64,000 nucleotides of DNA from Bursaphelenchus xylophilus (Eukaryota > Nematoda > Chromadorea > Rhabditida > Aphelenchoididae), in contig CAJFCV020000006.1 of assembly GCA_904066235.2 (NCBI GenBank), forward strand, positions 10,912,001-10,976,000, written 5' to 3'. How positions within the stretch are numbered: position 1 is the first letter of the stretch; each line of letters opens with the position of its first letter. A program made the position numbers and the translations under genes. Under the pieces are notes generated by a model. That model did not search any database. It was not told the DNA's origin and saw nothing but the letters and a program-made list of their open reading frames with translations. Of the stretch, positions 46,335 to 57,745 are shown one piece after another.

Positions 46335-48755
46335 CTACTCATAACGGCTGGGGTCAAAATTGGATTGGGTGTCATAATAATAGCTAGTTGCCGACATGGT
46401 ATCGGTGTTTTCGAACGTATTATGAGTTTCATGGTTGTTGTCAAATTCATGGCTGCTTGAGCTTCCAAATTCATAAGTAGGCGAGGCGTTGTGACTCAAG
46501 GGGGCAGTGTCGTTGGATGAAATACGGGTGGCTGCGACGTCGACAAGATGAGTGATCTCATCCAATGGTAAAGAGTCGTGTAAGTATGGAGCTGGTTGGG
46601 CTGGAATAAAGTCATCATTAGCTTAGGAAATATCGAATTGCGATGTTCGTATTTAAAAAAAAAAACCCGGCTTAAGTTCAGAAAATTTCTTTTGATGACC
46701 TGTGCGACTCCTTGTTCCTAAAAATTTCTGCAAACAAGCAAAAAACAGTGCAAAAAATGGCTAACAGGGGAAGTACTCCAAGTGCGACGCTCAGATTTTC
46801 TTTAAATTTTGCACACACGTCGGGTATGGACTAAATATCAATTTCTGAAAGTTTTAGCTCGCGGTTTGCGGGCGCCGCCGAGATATCGAACGATTTTTGC
46901 CGCCAAGAGAGCACGCTAAACGTGGAGAGCGGTGAGAGAGAAAAACGCTTTTTGGCCATAACTTTGGCAGTTTCGTGCGGAAAAATTTAATTTTTTGTAG
47001 AAACATTATCCTTTACGGTTGAAATAGGCATGAAACTTTTCGTGCCGAAATTCCGCAAAAAGTCCTAAATTTTGGCCGACTTTCGATCTAAAAATCTCGG
47101 TTGTTTCTGCAAAGCGCGAGCTAGGATTCTCGCATATATCGTAGAAAAAATTATTCTAAATTTGTGGCAAGTTTCATAAAAATCTGAGAGTCGCACTTGG
47201 AGTACTTCCCCTGTAAAATGAGGCGTTTTTTGGCTCTAAGCTTGCTCAAATTTCCGCAAAAATCTTGAAATTGCAGTACGTTGTAGCCCTTGAAATTCAC
47301 GATGGACTCCACCATATTTTGTGCCCAAGAAAATGCATTTTTTTGTCATTCAAAGTCGAAATTTCGCTTTTTTCAGTGTCGATTTTCCCAATGATAACGA
47401 GCTGATGAACGTTGGTGACAAAACTACTTCGGAAAGGAAATTGGTTGCTTTATATGCAGATTTTTTTACCGATACATCTTCTGGCTAACCGTATACTTAT
47501 AAAAACGCAATGGTCACTTATTATTTTTTCATTTTTATGGACACGCATCAAAAAGTTCGAAACGCTGTGCATTGGCCAATAATTTTTCCAAAATGTCGAT
47601 TTGGTCTCTAAAAAGCAAAAAAAAAATTTTTTTTTGAAGAAAAACTTACACTGATCATCTCGATCAACATGATATTCCTCTTCCTTTCTGTTGTCATCAA
47701 AATTCTCATCAGTTGCAGCACTTGCAATGATGATTGGAGCTGAGATATACAAATTGCGACCTCTCTTTTTTGATGATCCTGGATTTGAAATTATTGAATT
47801 TCCATCACTCAACACTTCAATTGTTGAAAGATGAGGAACTTTTGACTTCGTTTTTGGCCTTTTCCACACATAGATGACATCAAAAATCAGGCAAAGTAGG
47901 AAAAGGATGTTCAAAATGAACAAGACTGCGATTAAAATTAAAATTTTGTAAAATTTAGCAAACCATCCGCCAGTTCCGACGTATCTTTCGACAAGGCCAA
48001 AATTTTGAATAGCAAAATGAGAAAATAAAAGTCCTAAAAGAGTTAGTCTTGCCAGTAGAAGGAGGAAATACGGGATGTAGAAGAACAATTGTTTTTTGAG
48101 ATTTCCATACAATATGAAGAGGGTGACAAAAAATAATGCAAGAAATATCGGAAACAGCACATCGTATTCGGAAAAGCACAAAGCAAGAAGTGCTATGAGA
48201 TAAGTTGTAAATTCCAAGCCGATTACGCCGTACACAACGTCCTGAAAACAATATGATGTTTACTATGGCACAAAAAATAAGGATATTGTACAAAACGGGG
48301 CTTGAAAAATCGTTATTTTAATTTACGTCTGCACGGCATATAAACAACAAAAAAATAAAAAAGAATCTTGGGCCATCTTCAAGAAAATTTGGAATTTGAA
48401 AAATTGGAAGGCCTTTTTATTTTCTCGCTCTGAAACCTCTGTACAACGAAACGCAGAGGTACGAAAGAAATATCTGTTATCGAAAGGTTTTGTTGCTAAA
48501 AGCTCCATTTCCAGAAAGTTCACTCTGGCGACCCCTAAAATTGTTTGTTATCAGTCTGTCGGAAAAATAACGGCGGATCGTCGCAATGTCTCGCCTCGCC
48601 GCTGTCGCGCACCAAATCCCAAGCCGCGGCTTGCAGTCGCAAAGCGATGATGGGCGTTTCCGAGGCGCGACGATCCGCCGTTTTTTTTCCCGACAGACCG
48701 ATATATTTTAACTTACGTGTACATGCAGCAGGTTGCAAAGCCGATACCCTTTCAT
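46335..48755 (-). CDS. Gene H1: four-TM membrane protein
   Basis: Three exons: 48755-48717 (MKGYRLCNLLHVH), 48241-47650 and 46600-46335; 298 aa. Exon 2 holds four hydrophobic stretches (LEFTTYLIALLALCF; VLFPIFLALFFVTLFILY; LFFYIPYFLLLLARLTLLG; ILILIAVLFILNILFLLCLI) and then a polar cytoplasmic tail (VYVWKRPKTKSK..., with acidic HVDRDD). Exon 3 is Ser/Asn/Asp-rich and ends NFDPSRYE. The same exon pattern and first-exon sequence occur in H2 at 49.2-52.9 kb, so the two are tandem paralogues. The layout is MARVEL- or tetraspan-like, but no family motif fixes it. Intron 2 contains the foldback 46765-47213. Confidence 0.8.
46765..47213. mobile_element. 449-bp foldback, CAGGGGAAGTACTCC ends, in H1 intron 2
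   Basis: Ends CAGGGGAAGTACTCCAAGTG and complement, TAA duplication at 46762-46764 and 47214-47216. It is a complete member of the commonest dispersed family of the window; the internal words AAACTTTTCGTGCC, GAGATAT and CACGCTAAACGTGGAGAG recur in at least twelve fragments. The 3-bp TWA target suits PIF/Harbinger. Confidence 0.88.
48550..48704. mobile_element. CAGTCTGTCGGG foldback MITE in H1 intron 1
   Basis: Ends ATCAGTCTGTCGGAAAAATA and TTTTCCCGACAGACCGATAT, about 150 bp, GC-rich interior. Confidence 0.8.
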
Positions 48756-49205
48756 TCCTCCTCCTGATTTTTCAGACAAAAAAGTTGATCAAGCCACCAA
48801 TCCTAAGCCATGGCTACAGCACATTGTTCATAAAAACTCAAGGAAATTAGATATATCCGCCGTTTGACCTCTCCAAATTTCTTGCAGGGAGTTTTCTTAT
48901 CAACGCAATTTTCATTTCAAGCTGCAATTGCCTTGGTTTCGTTATCAGTTTTCTTAAACGTTTCAGCTTCTTCGGGACCTTTGATGAGTAATAAAAATAA
49001 TCATTTTCGAGTACAGAGCGATAAAAAAAACTGGAGAAAAACATTATTTATTGAAAGTAAAAGTAAATATAACCCTTATTTGAATGTGTCCCGATGGGCT
49101 ATAAAAAAGAACTCTAAAAAACAAAAATTCTCGGACTTTACAGCTTTTATACAACAATAAGTTCATACAAAATATGTATATACAAAGAAATTAACTACAA
49201 GGTTT
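48756..49205. other. Spacer between H1 and H2
   Basis: H1 promoter side and H2 3' side. A 98-codon plus-strand ORF (48864-49160) is basic and Ser/Asn-rich and has no other support. Confidence 0.4.
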
Positions 49206-52200
49206 TTAATAGCCACCGTGGCCAGATGCATGTCCAGCATCAAAACCATGAGCATCCGGGTGACTAAAGCCATAAGAATGGCCCGTATCCGGCTGGTAGC
49301 TCGGGTTGTGATGGACATTTGATTCTTGGTATGCCGGAGGCGCAGAGGCATGACCATGCTGGTCGTTTGTTGGGATGGTGTCCATGTTTTCTTTAAAGAA
49401 TAAAATGTAAAATAAGCATCTTTTGGAGAAGATGAAGAGCTTAGACAACAGCTGAAATCCATAAAATGTTTGCTCATATTTCTTCAGCTGAGATTTTCAA
49501 CAATCTTTTGAAGGGCCACCGTGATACAAACATCTAGAGAGTATGCGAAATGCGGAGAGTGGCAGGAGAACAACTGCTTTTGGCCGTATTTTAGCCAACA
49601 GAAAAAAATAATTTTTTGTGATGATTCTACGGTAAAAATAGGCATGAAACTTTTCACGCCAAAATTCAAAAAAAGAGAGATATCAGTCTGGCCGAAAAAG
49701 AATTACCCTCGTCGCAGCTTCGAAATCGCAATCTCGAAACTGAGCGGCACCGAAAGTTTGAGCGATGCATCGCAAAAGTGCGCGCGACTTCGAAAAATCG
49801 GAGAATTTGTGGAATTGCACAGTGCGAAACAGCAGAAAAAGGGCATTTGCACTGTGCAAAACCCACTTTTGTCGCTGGCGATGCGTTGTTTTTGCTCTTT
49901 CTTTCGGCGATGCCCTCCAAATTTCTCCGCGATGCAAATTGGGGTTTCGAGTGAGTGCGATGGAGGGGGGCGCGGAGGACAATTCTTTTTCGGCCAGACT
50001 GATATTCTATCCTACTCTTGGCTATCTTAGCTCGAGCTTTGCAGGGGCAACCGAGATATTCAACAATCTGTGTGGCCAAGAGAGTACGCAAAATGCGGAG
50101 AGAAAAAAAATTTTACGGTAGCTTTGCCCTTTTTGTGTGGAGAAAATTTATTGTGGAAACAGTACTCGGCATAGAAAGTTATGGAACTTTTCTATGCCAG
50201 AATTCACAAAAAATTTCACATTTTCCCTATAAACTGCAACCCAAAGACTCACTAGCTTCATGGTGATAATGATGTTGCTCAATGTCTCCCCCAAACCCGT
50301 AGATCGGATCCACGACGTACGGCACATATGGTTGTGGTGGAAACGACTGCTGCTGATATTGTCGAACGGGCGCCGTCGATCCCGCACTCGGACTAACATG
50401 GATTGGCGGCCTCGCCGTCCAATACGGATGGTACATGAAGGCCTGCACTTCCGGAACACCCTTCATCTCTCTCCTCACATAGCGTATGTCGCGGAAAATG
50501 CAGTACAAAAAGAAGAGGTAGAGAAAGAAAAAGATGATGATTAGAGCGGAAATAATGTAATATAACGTCTCACTAAACGTGATAAGTTGATTTTCAGTGA
50601 AATTTTTCTTAAAATCATTGTGGAAAAAGGTGAAGTACACTATGTAAACAGCGAAGATTCCAATTTGAACAGTCAAAATTAATAAATATGGGATGTAGAA
50701 GACAAATTTACCACCTCGATTGCCGGCTATTAGGAAAATGGAGAAAAATGAGGCCACAATGAAGGCCGGCAAAACATAAAAGAAGCCCATAGCGCTACAA
50801 AGGAAGATGAAAACTGCATTTAGAACGAAGGAAACGAGGGTGTTCGCAAGAACAAGGTCCTGAAAATAAAAACAAATCAAAAACGAAGAAAAATTAGATC
50901 AAACAGAGCCAAATCTCCTGTGCAAAAAACCCCCATTTTGCACCGCGCATTTCACATTTTGCACTGTGCAACCGAAATATCGCGCGACGACCATTTTCGC
51001 CGAAGTCGCTGCGACTTTTTTGAAGCGATTTCGCGCGATGAGTGGAAATGCACAGTGCAAAATGCTTGAGAAGGCCGCACTGTGCGGAAAAAGGCAAAAT
51101 GCACTGTGCGTCGCGACAAAAAATGCACTGTACGTCGCGACAAAAAACGCACTGTGCACAGCGACAAAACAACGCACTGTGCGTTGCGACAAGAAATGCA
51201 CTGTACGCTGCGACAAAAAATGCACTGTGCACCGCAACAAAAAAATCCACTGTGCGACGCGACAAAAAATGCACTGTGCGCCGCGGCAAAAAGTGCACTG
51301 TGCGTCGCGACAAAAAATGCACTGTACGTCGCGACAAAAAATGCACTGTGCGTTGCGACAAGAAATGCACTGTGCGAAGGAGAAAAAATGCACTGTGCGT
51401 TGCGACAAGAAATGCACTGTGCGAAGGAGAAAAAATGCACTGTGCGTTGCGACACAAAATGCACTGTGCGACGCGACAAAAAACGCACTGTGCGCTGCGA
51501 CTAAAAATGCACTGTGCACCGCGACAAAAAATGCACTGTGCGACGCGACAAAAAACGCACTGTGCGCTGCGACAAGAAATGCACTGTGCGAAGGAGAAAA
51601 AATGCACTGTGCGTTGCGACAAGAAATGCACTGTGCGAAGGAGAAAAAATGCACTGTGCGTTGCGACAAGAAATGCACTGTGCGAAGGAAAAAAAAATGC
51701 ACTGTGCGTTGCGACACAAAATGCACTGTGCGACGCGACAAAAAACGCACTGTGCGCTGCGACAAAAAATGCACTGTGCGTTGCGACAAAAAATGCACTG
51801 TGCGTTGCGACACAAAATGCACTGTGCGACGCGACAAAAAACGCACTGTGCGCTGCGACAAAAAATGCACTGTGCGACGCGACAAAAAACGCACTGTGCG
51901 AAGGAGAAAAAATGCACTGTGCGTTGCGACAAGAAATGCACTGTGCGAAGGAAAAAAAATGCACTGTGCGTTGCGACAAGAAATGCACTGTGCGAAGGAG
52001 AAAAAATGCACTGTGCGTTGCGACAAGAAATGCACTGTGCGAAGGAAAAAAAATGCACTGTGCGTTGCGACAAGAAATGCACTGTGCGAAGGAGAAAAAA
52101 TGCACTGTGCGTTGCGACAAGAAATGCACTGTGCGAAGGAAAAAAAATGCACTGTGCGTTGCGACACAAAATGCACTGTGCGACGCGACAAAAAACGCAC

Positions 52201-52918
52201 TGTGCGAAGGAGAAAAAATGCACTGTGCGTTGCGACAAGAAATGCACTGTGCGAAGGAGAAAAAATGCACTGTGCGTTGCGACACAAAATGCACTGTGCG
52301 ACGCGACAAAAAACGCACTGTGCGCTGCGACAAAAAATGCACTGTGCGTTGCGACAAAAAATGCACTGTGCGACGCGACAAAAAACGCACTGTGCGCTGC
52401 GACAAAAAATGCACTGTGCGACGCGACAAAAAACGCACTGTGCGAAGGAGAAAAAATGCACTGTGCGCCGCGACAAAAAGTGCACTGTGCGCCGCGACAA
52501 AAAATGCACTGTGCGCCGCGACAAAAAGTGCACTGTGCGTCGCGACAAAAAATGCACTGTGCGACGCGACAAAAAACGCACTGTGCGCTGCGACAAAAAA
52601 TGCACTGTGCGAAGGAGAAAAAATGCACTGTGCGCCGCGACAAAAAATGCACTGTGCGACGCGACAAAAAATGCACTGTGCGAAGGAGAAAAAATGCACT
52701 GTGCGTTGCGACAAAAAATGCACTGTGCGCCGCCATAAGAATGCACTGTGCGAAGGAGAAAGAATGTCCATGCACTTTATGAAATACCAATATTATGTGT
52801 GCGCCCTAGGCTCGCCGCGTGTGCAAAATTTAAAGTAGATCTGAGCACTATGAAAAACACTTACGTGAACATGAACCAGGTCGCAAATCCGGTATTCTCG
52901 TGTGTCAACTCGCTGCAT
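49206..52918 (-). CDS. Gene H2: four-TM membrane protein with PPAY tail
   Basis: Three exons: 52918-52865 (MQRVDTREYRICDLVHVH), 50859-50253 and 49390-49206; 281 aa. Exon 2 begins DLVLANTLVSFVLNAVFIFL and has four hydrophobic segments (also VLPAFIVASFFSIFLIAG; FYIPYLLILTVQIGIFAVYI; YYIISALIIIFFFLYLFF). A cytoplasmic Pro/Gln/Tyr/His-rich tail follows. Exon 3 (MDTIPTNDQHGHASAPPAYQ...) contains PPAY, a PPxY ligand of WW domains such as those of NEDD4-type ligases, and ends in a His/Gly/Asp-rich stretch (HASGHGGY). Intron 1 (2.0 kb) is filled by the minisatellite; the stop-free frames across that array are intronic. Paralogue of H1. Confidence 0.8.
49683..50003. mobile_element. 321-bp foldback, CAGTCTGGCCGAAAAAG ends, in H2 intron 2
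   Basis: Ends ATCAGTCTGGCCGAAAAAG and CTTTTTCGGCCAGACTGAT are inverted repeats. The outer words resemble the CAGTCTGTCGGG family. The interior has GCACAGTGC and GCACTGTGC. A second dispersed-family arm follows at about 50020-50225. Confidence 0.8.
51103..52765. repeat. 1.66-kb minisatellite, 24-bp unit with GCACTGTGC core
   Basis: About 69 units of the form TGCACTGTGCG-(TT/AC/CC/CT)-GCGACAAAAAA, alternating with units in which GCGACA is replaced by AAGGAGA. The period is 24 bp (8 codons) and no unit has a stop in most frames on either strand, which creates long overlapping open frames. It lies wholly inside intron 1 of H2. The right flank (to 52796) carries the GCACTTTATGAAATAC end of the 19.8-kb MITE family. 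Confidence 0.95.
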
Positions 52919-55182
52919 TTTCCATCAAACTTTATGAAGTAATTTTAGCCCACAAAAATTAAGTTCAAATATGTTTCTAGCAGCGGAAAATCTTTTTGCT
53001 TTATATAAATTTTATTGGAATGACTGGGAAGAGATTTCACAACGTTCCTTATCAGCAAACAGAGAAGGTCGCGGCTCGGTTACGTCACCCAGGTGCGTCT
53101 TTTTTAACGCTTCAACATAGACCACAATTTTTATTTCGGTGCTCTTTTTAAATTTGCAGTGCTAAGTAGGATCAAAAAAACAATTTTTTTTTATATTTTT
53201 TGGCTACAGCAAGGTGTAGATAAAGAAATTCGTAAATCACATGGGGAAAAATCTGGCTTTAGGTCAGGAGCTGTTTTTCAAATATAATCAAAGGGATAGG
53301 CCCAACAATAATTTGGAATTACGTCGAGCGTTCAGTGATTTATGAGAAAATTTCATAGAAGAGCGTATTATTTTGACCATGTGACGTTTGATGGCCAAAA
53401 GGGGACGTTATGATGAGTCAGGAAACTATTTAGAGTCCATAGTTGTCATTCAACGCGATGAGTAAAGGTTTTCAATGAAAGCCTTGAATCATCGGCGCGT
53501 TGAGACTGGGTATAGTTCAGGAATTTGCAAATTAACAAACGAATGAGGGGGTAAATCTGCCTATTTTTACAAGGGAAGAACACCAAGTGTGACCAAGTGC
53601 AAACTTTTCATGGCAAAATTTGCAAAAAAGCGTCACATTTTTGCCAACTTTCGATCTAAAAATCTCGGTAGTTCCTGCCATGCGCGAGCTAGAAATCTTG
53701 CATATGTTTAAAAAAAAATTAATCTGAAGCGGCCACCAACGCTTCGCGGCGGCTAGCCGCGGCCGGAAATTTGGTATGCGACTTCGGCGAGACGAGACCT
53801 TTGATGCGACAAATCCGCATTATTTTTCCGACAGACTGATATAGTGAGTGATTGCAGCGATCTCAAAAGTAAGTTTTGAGTCATAATGGATCTCCGTATA
53901 ACAAAACCTTTCTGTAACGAATTGATTTTCCGCTATGTTGCATAAAACATACATTGTTCGTTGCACAGATGTTTGTCATCCTACTCTCCTCCAAAACATA
54001 GTGCAAAAGATACGCGCGAGTGCAATTGCCGTCTGCGCGGAGACGGAACAGGTTTTTGTTTCTCGAATTTCGCCTCCGGAGATGATAAAACGGGGGTTTC
54101 ATCAGGAAGGGTCGTCCGGTTTTTTCGGATCAATCGTCGAGTTTAACGGAAAGATCGGCGAATTTTCGAAAAAAATCTTTAATCAGGAAGCGACGGCTAG
54201 CTGTGACTCTATTTTTTTGAGGTCACAAGTTTATACTTAGCTTTTCAGATCGTATTTTAAAAATTGGAATTTCATTTTTTGTCGGTTCAAGATATTTGCT
54301 GTAGAAAGGTTTCGTTGTAACCAGGTTTATTTCGGCCTTTATTTACAGGGTGGGGCATCTTTGTGGCCCGATTTTTTTCTTTGTGGCTACAGTTATTGAA
54401 TTTATTCTTGGAGTTCATTTTTTCGGTCGTTTTTCGGTTGTTTGTTCGGTCTGTAGATATACACTTACTATATATAACATATTTGGTATCGAACAAAATG
54501 GGGTTGTCAGAGGATTCAGGGAAAAAAAGAATTTTAAGATTTGGCCAAAAACTAAAGAAGTTATAGCCAATTCAAATCGAGCCACAAAGATGCCCCACCC
54601 TGTAAAGAATGTCGCTTATGATCGTTAAAATTGCCGCTAATTTCGGGTCGATGACAGTTCAAGTCAACATAATATTGATCTATACAAGACGTAGAACAGG
54701 TGGAGACCCCAATCAAAGGGTTCTAGTAGGCGCCTTCGAGGCATGAAAACCCCTTTGAATGCCAGGCAAAGACTTGTTGGAGACATAGGAAAAGTTTTCA
54801 CTTTGATGACTTTTTCTAACTTTGCCTATAGCTGATCTTAGTTTTCCTGATCCTGAGTTATTTTTACGTAAAAAACATGCTCCAAAAAACGGAGTTCCAT
54901 AGGGTTTGCCCAGATACTATAACAGTAATACAAATAACATTCCTTAAAATGGGTGATAAACTATCATACGACCCGATAAATCTCACTATTATATATCTCT
55001 TAACTAAACCTCTTCCTAGCCTCCCCCAGGCATAAAAGAACAAATCAATGCGAGCCAAAGTATCATCGAGTCGAGCTGTTGTTGACCGGAAACATTGTCG
55101 CCGAATTGCTCGCTAGAAAGGCTTTGTTATAGAGACGTTACATTGATTTTACTGTAATTTCAGGGGTTCTGTCAACAACAAC
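52919..55182. other. Repeat-rich spacer between H2 and the Cys-rich protein gene
   Basis: Contains a truncated CAAGGG-type repeat (about 53571-53720) and a half CAGTCTGTCGGG MITE ending about 53838. A worn foldback spans about 53885-54325 (CCTTTCTGTAACGAA and inverse) and the TA-flanked element 54346-54602 follows. A 101-codon ORF (53935-54240) lies inside the foldback and is not called. Confidence 0.5.
54346..54602. mobile_element. 257-bp CAGGGTGGGGCATC element
   Basis: Inverted ends CAGGGTGGGGCATCTTTGTG and complement, TA on both sides. The interior matches the right part of 31894-32592 (CAAAATGGGGTTGTC, GGATTCAGGGAAAAAAAGAA). Tc1/mariner-type MITE. Confidence 0.88.
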
Positions 55183-56834
55183 ATGACAAATTGTAGACCG
55201 CTGTATTGCGTCCTGGCCGTAGCACTTACAATTACCGTAGGTTTTTGATTTCCAAAAAGTAATATTTTTGGGTCAAGTTTCTCCCTCATTTTTTTGATAA
55301 AAGGAGATAGAAAATTTCGGTTTAAAAATAATTTTTTGACTATTTACCATGTATATTATATATAATTTCTCTCTCCAAACCCCAATAATTTCAGCTAGCC
55401 AGAGCCGACACTTGTCAGAAGCTGGCGATCTGCGCCCTGGACAAGTGTATCCCTCAAGCGACGGGTTATCCGCCAATCTTCCAGACCGTCGACAAAATGC
55501 TGCAAACCGTGAATTTTGGCTGTATTTTAGGGCCTATGTGCTACAACGAATGTGCAGCTTGTGATTCGTGCAAATACGCGCAAGATCAGATCAAAAACTT
55601 GCTGTTGAAGGAGGAGACTGGTAAGGAAATAAAACGTCAATTGTTTCTGCAAAATGCGAGCTGAAAAATTGCGTAATTTTACTTTTAAAAAAGAAAATCA
55701 TAATAGAAATTTTTGCCAAGTTCCAAAGATGGCTAGAGGCCATTTTTCTCTTTCTGACCGCTCTCCGAATTTAGCACACTCTGTCGTTGGTAGGAAAAAA
55801 ATAATTTTTTTTTGTTAAACTAGTAAATAATCAAATATCGGTTTGTCGGGAAAATAATGACGGGTGGCCGCGCCTTGGAATTGCACATCATCGCCTTGCG
55901 ACGGCAAGCCGCGGCTGGGGATTTGGTGCGCGACAGCGGCGAGGCGAGACATTTTGATGCGACGATGCGCCGTTATTTTCCCGACAGACGAATAGAATTT
56001 TTATAAAGTCCATGGATATTACGTTGGGTCCCGCACCGTGCACATAAAAACCCCAATTTTGCACTGTGCGTCGTTGTATTTCTGCAATGTGGCGGGAACT
56101 GGGACGATTGGGGAAAAAGACGATTGGGGAAACCGAAAAGTATTGCTTTTTTTGATGCAAACGACGAAATTAGAAAAAAATGAACATGATTTTCGAAATC
56201 AGCACCGTCGAAAACCCCTATATCCAATATTTTTAGAAAAATTTCAAAAAGTTACTTTTCAACACTACTACTTACAGATAACTAGTAAACTTCAGAAAAA
56301 ATTAACATGATTTTCGAGATCAGCGCCCTTGAGAACCCCTAAATCGAGTATTTATGAGAAAAAATCAAAAATTACTACTTTACAGTACTACATAAGGAAA
56401 AAAGTAAGAATCAAAAAAATGAATCTTATTTTCGAAATGAGCACCCTCGATTATCCTAACTTCGACATTTGCATGGAAAAAATAATACTTTTCGGTTTCC
56501 CCAATCGTCCAACCCCGAATGTGGCGTGCCATAACTTTTTTTTTTATTTTTTGCTTTTTCTACTCTTCAATTTCCAGTTGGCCGCTGCCCAAAACTCGAA
56601 AGCTGCGCCCGCTCCTGCCTCGAGGACCAAGTCTTGGACCCGTTCAGTTGTGTCTTCAAAAGTCGCTGCGCTCATCACTGTCTAGATGAAGATGATTGTC
56701 CCCCGTGTCGGGACGTGGTAAAGCGCGTCTTCACCGGCTACTGCTACCGAAACGGATTCATCGACCATTACCAACGAAAATGCAAGCCCATGTTCGATGA
56801 AGTGGCGCGGGACTACGTTAAGAATCATGCTTAA
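55183..56834 (+). CDS. Secreted cysteine-rich protein
   Basis: Three exons: 55183-55236, 55395-55620, 56578-56834; 178 aa. A signal peptide (RPLYCVLAVALTITLARA) is split by intron 1 and followed by about 20 cysteines in two blocks: CQKLAICALDKC...GPMCYNECAACDSC in exon 2 and RCPKLESCARSCLEDQ...CPPCRDVV in exon 3. The repeated layout suggests an internal duplication of one disulfide-rich unit per exon. It ends MFDEVARDYVKNHA. The family is not recognised; secreted Cys-rich proteins of this kind are common in nematodes (cuticle, gut or defence). Intron 2 (957 bp) contains a CAGTCTGTCGGG MITE at about 55838-55992 and GCAC words. Confidence 0.85.
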
Positions 56835-57745
56835 ATCTAGTTGTGACTGAGGTTTTTGATTTTCTGTGGTCTTTATTGTATAATGTTGTATGTATATAAA
56901 GGTAATAATTTATACTATTTCTAAGATAATATACCTGAAAGCGCGACATCGTACATCGCGTTGAACTAAAGAAAATGGCAATCACGCGCGATGCAGGTCA
57001 TAAACACGAGGTTGCACTGTGCAAGCTCACTTTTTGGGGCGGATGCACGGTACAAAATGGGTTTCCCAAAGAGCAATGCGATTGTCCCACACACTGCACA
57101 GTGCAGAGTCGCAGAAAAATTCCCTGGACTTTTTGCCGCGAAATACCGTTTTCCCAGGCCACAATTGCAAAGATATTGTGGAAAACTATGTTTTGTCTGA
57201 CCCACTCTCCCTATTTTGTGCGCTCTCTTTGCAAATTTCGTCAAATGCTGAATATCTCGGCTGCTTCTGCGCACAGAGCAATCTTAAATTTTCAGGACTT
57301 GATGTGTTGCCTTTTAGAGTATAAGAACATGCAAGATTTAAAAAAATTGCAAGCTGTAAAGTTTAAAAATTCAAAAAATGCTACTTTATTGGCCTTTCGG
57401 GAAAATAGTGAGCACTCTGTCGCATCGAAATCGCATCGCTGCCGAAAAAATGAATTGTCTCGCTGAAAAATCGAATCTCTTTTCACTTCAGCGACACGAT
57501 CGGCACAGCGCCATTGTGCTCATTATTTTCCCGACAGACTGATGTGGGGATTAGATCAGCCTGTCGGGAAAATAATGTGGATTTTTCACGCCCAAGAATC
57601 GCCCATCATCGCTTTGCGGGCTAGCCTCGGCTGGACTCTGAGGAATCGCGCCAGAAAATTAACCGCATTCCAAAATGAAAGATACATATAAAAAAAATTT
57701 CCAAAAAAACATAAAGCCAACATGGCAAAGACATTCAAAAAAAAT
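56835..57745. other. Spacer between the convergent Cys-rich and membrane-protein genes
   Basis: GCACTGTGC-type words (57010-57110), a dispersed-family arm (about 57180-57300), a CAGTCTGTCGGG MITE (57390-57543) and a half copy starting at about 57557. No gene. Confidence 0.6.

Noticed and set aside
51103..52765. CRISPR-like array
   Set aside because: Units are contiguous tandem repeats without unique spacers, and the DNA is animal nuclear.
50894..52838. Very long open frames (420-625 codons) on both strands
   Set aside because: They come from the stop-free 24-bp minisatellite, overlap each other in several frames and lie inside an intron of gene H2.
53935..54240. 101-codon ORF as a gene
   Set aside because: It lies between inverted arms of a worn foldback; no splice support or recognisable domain.
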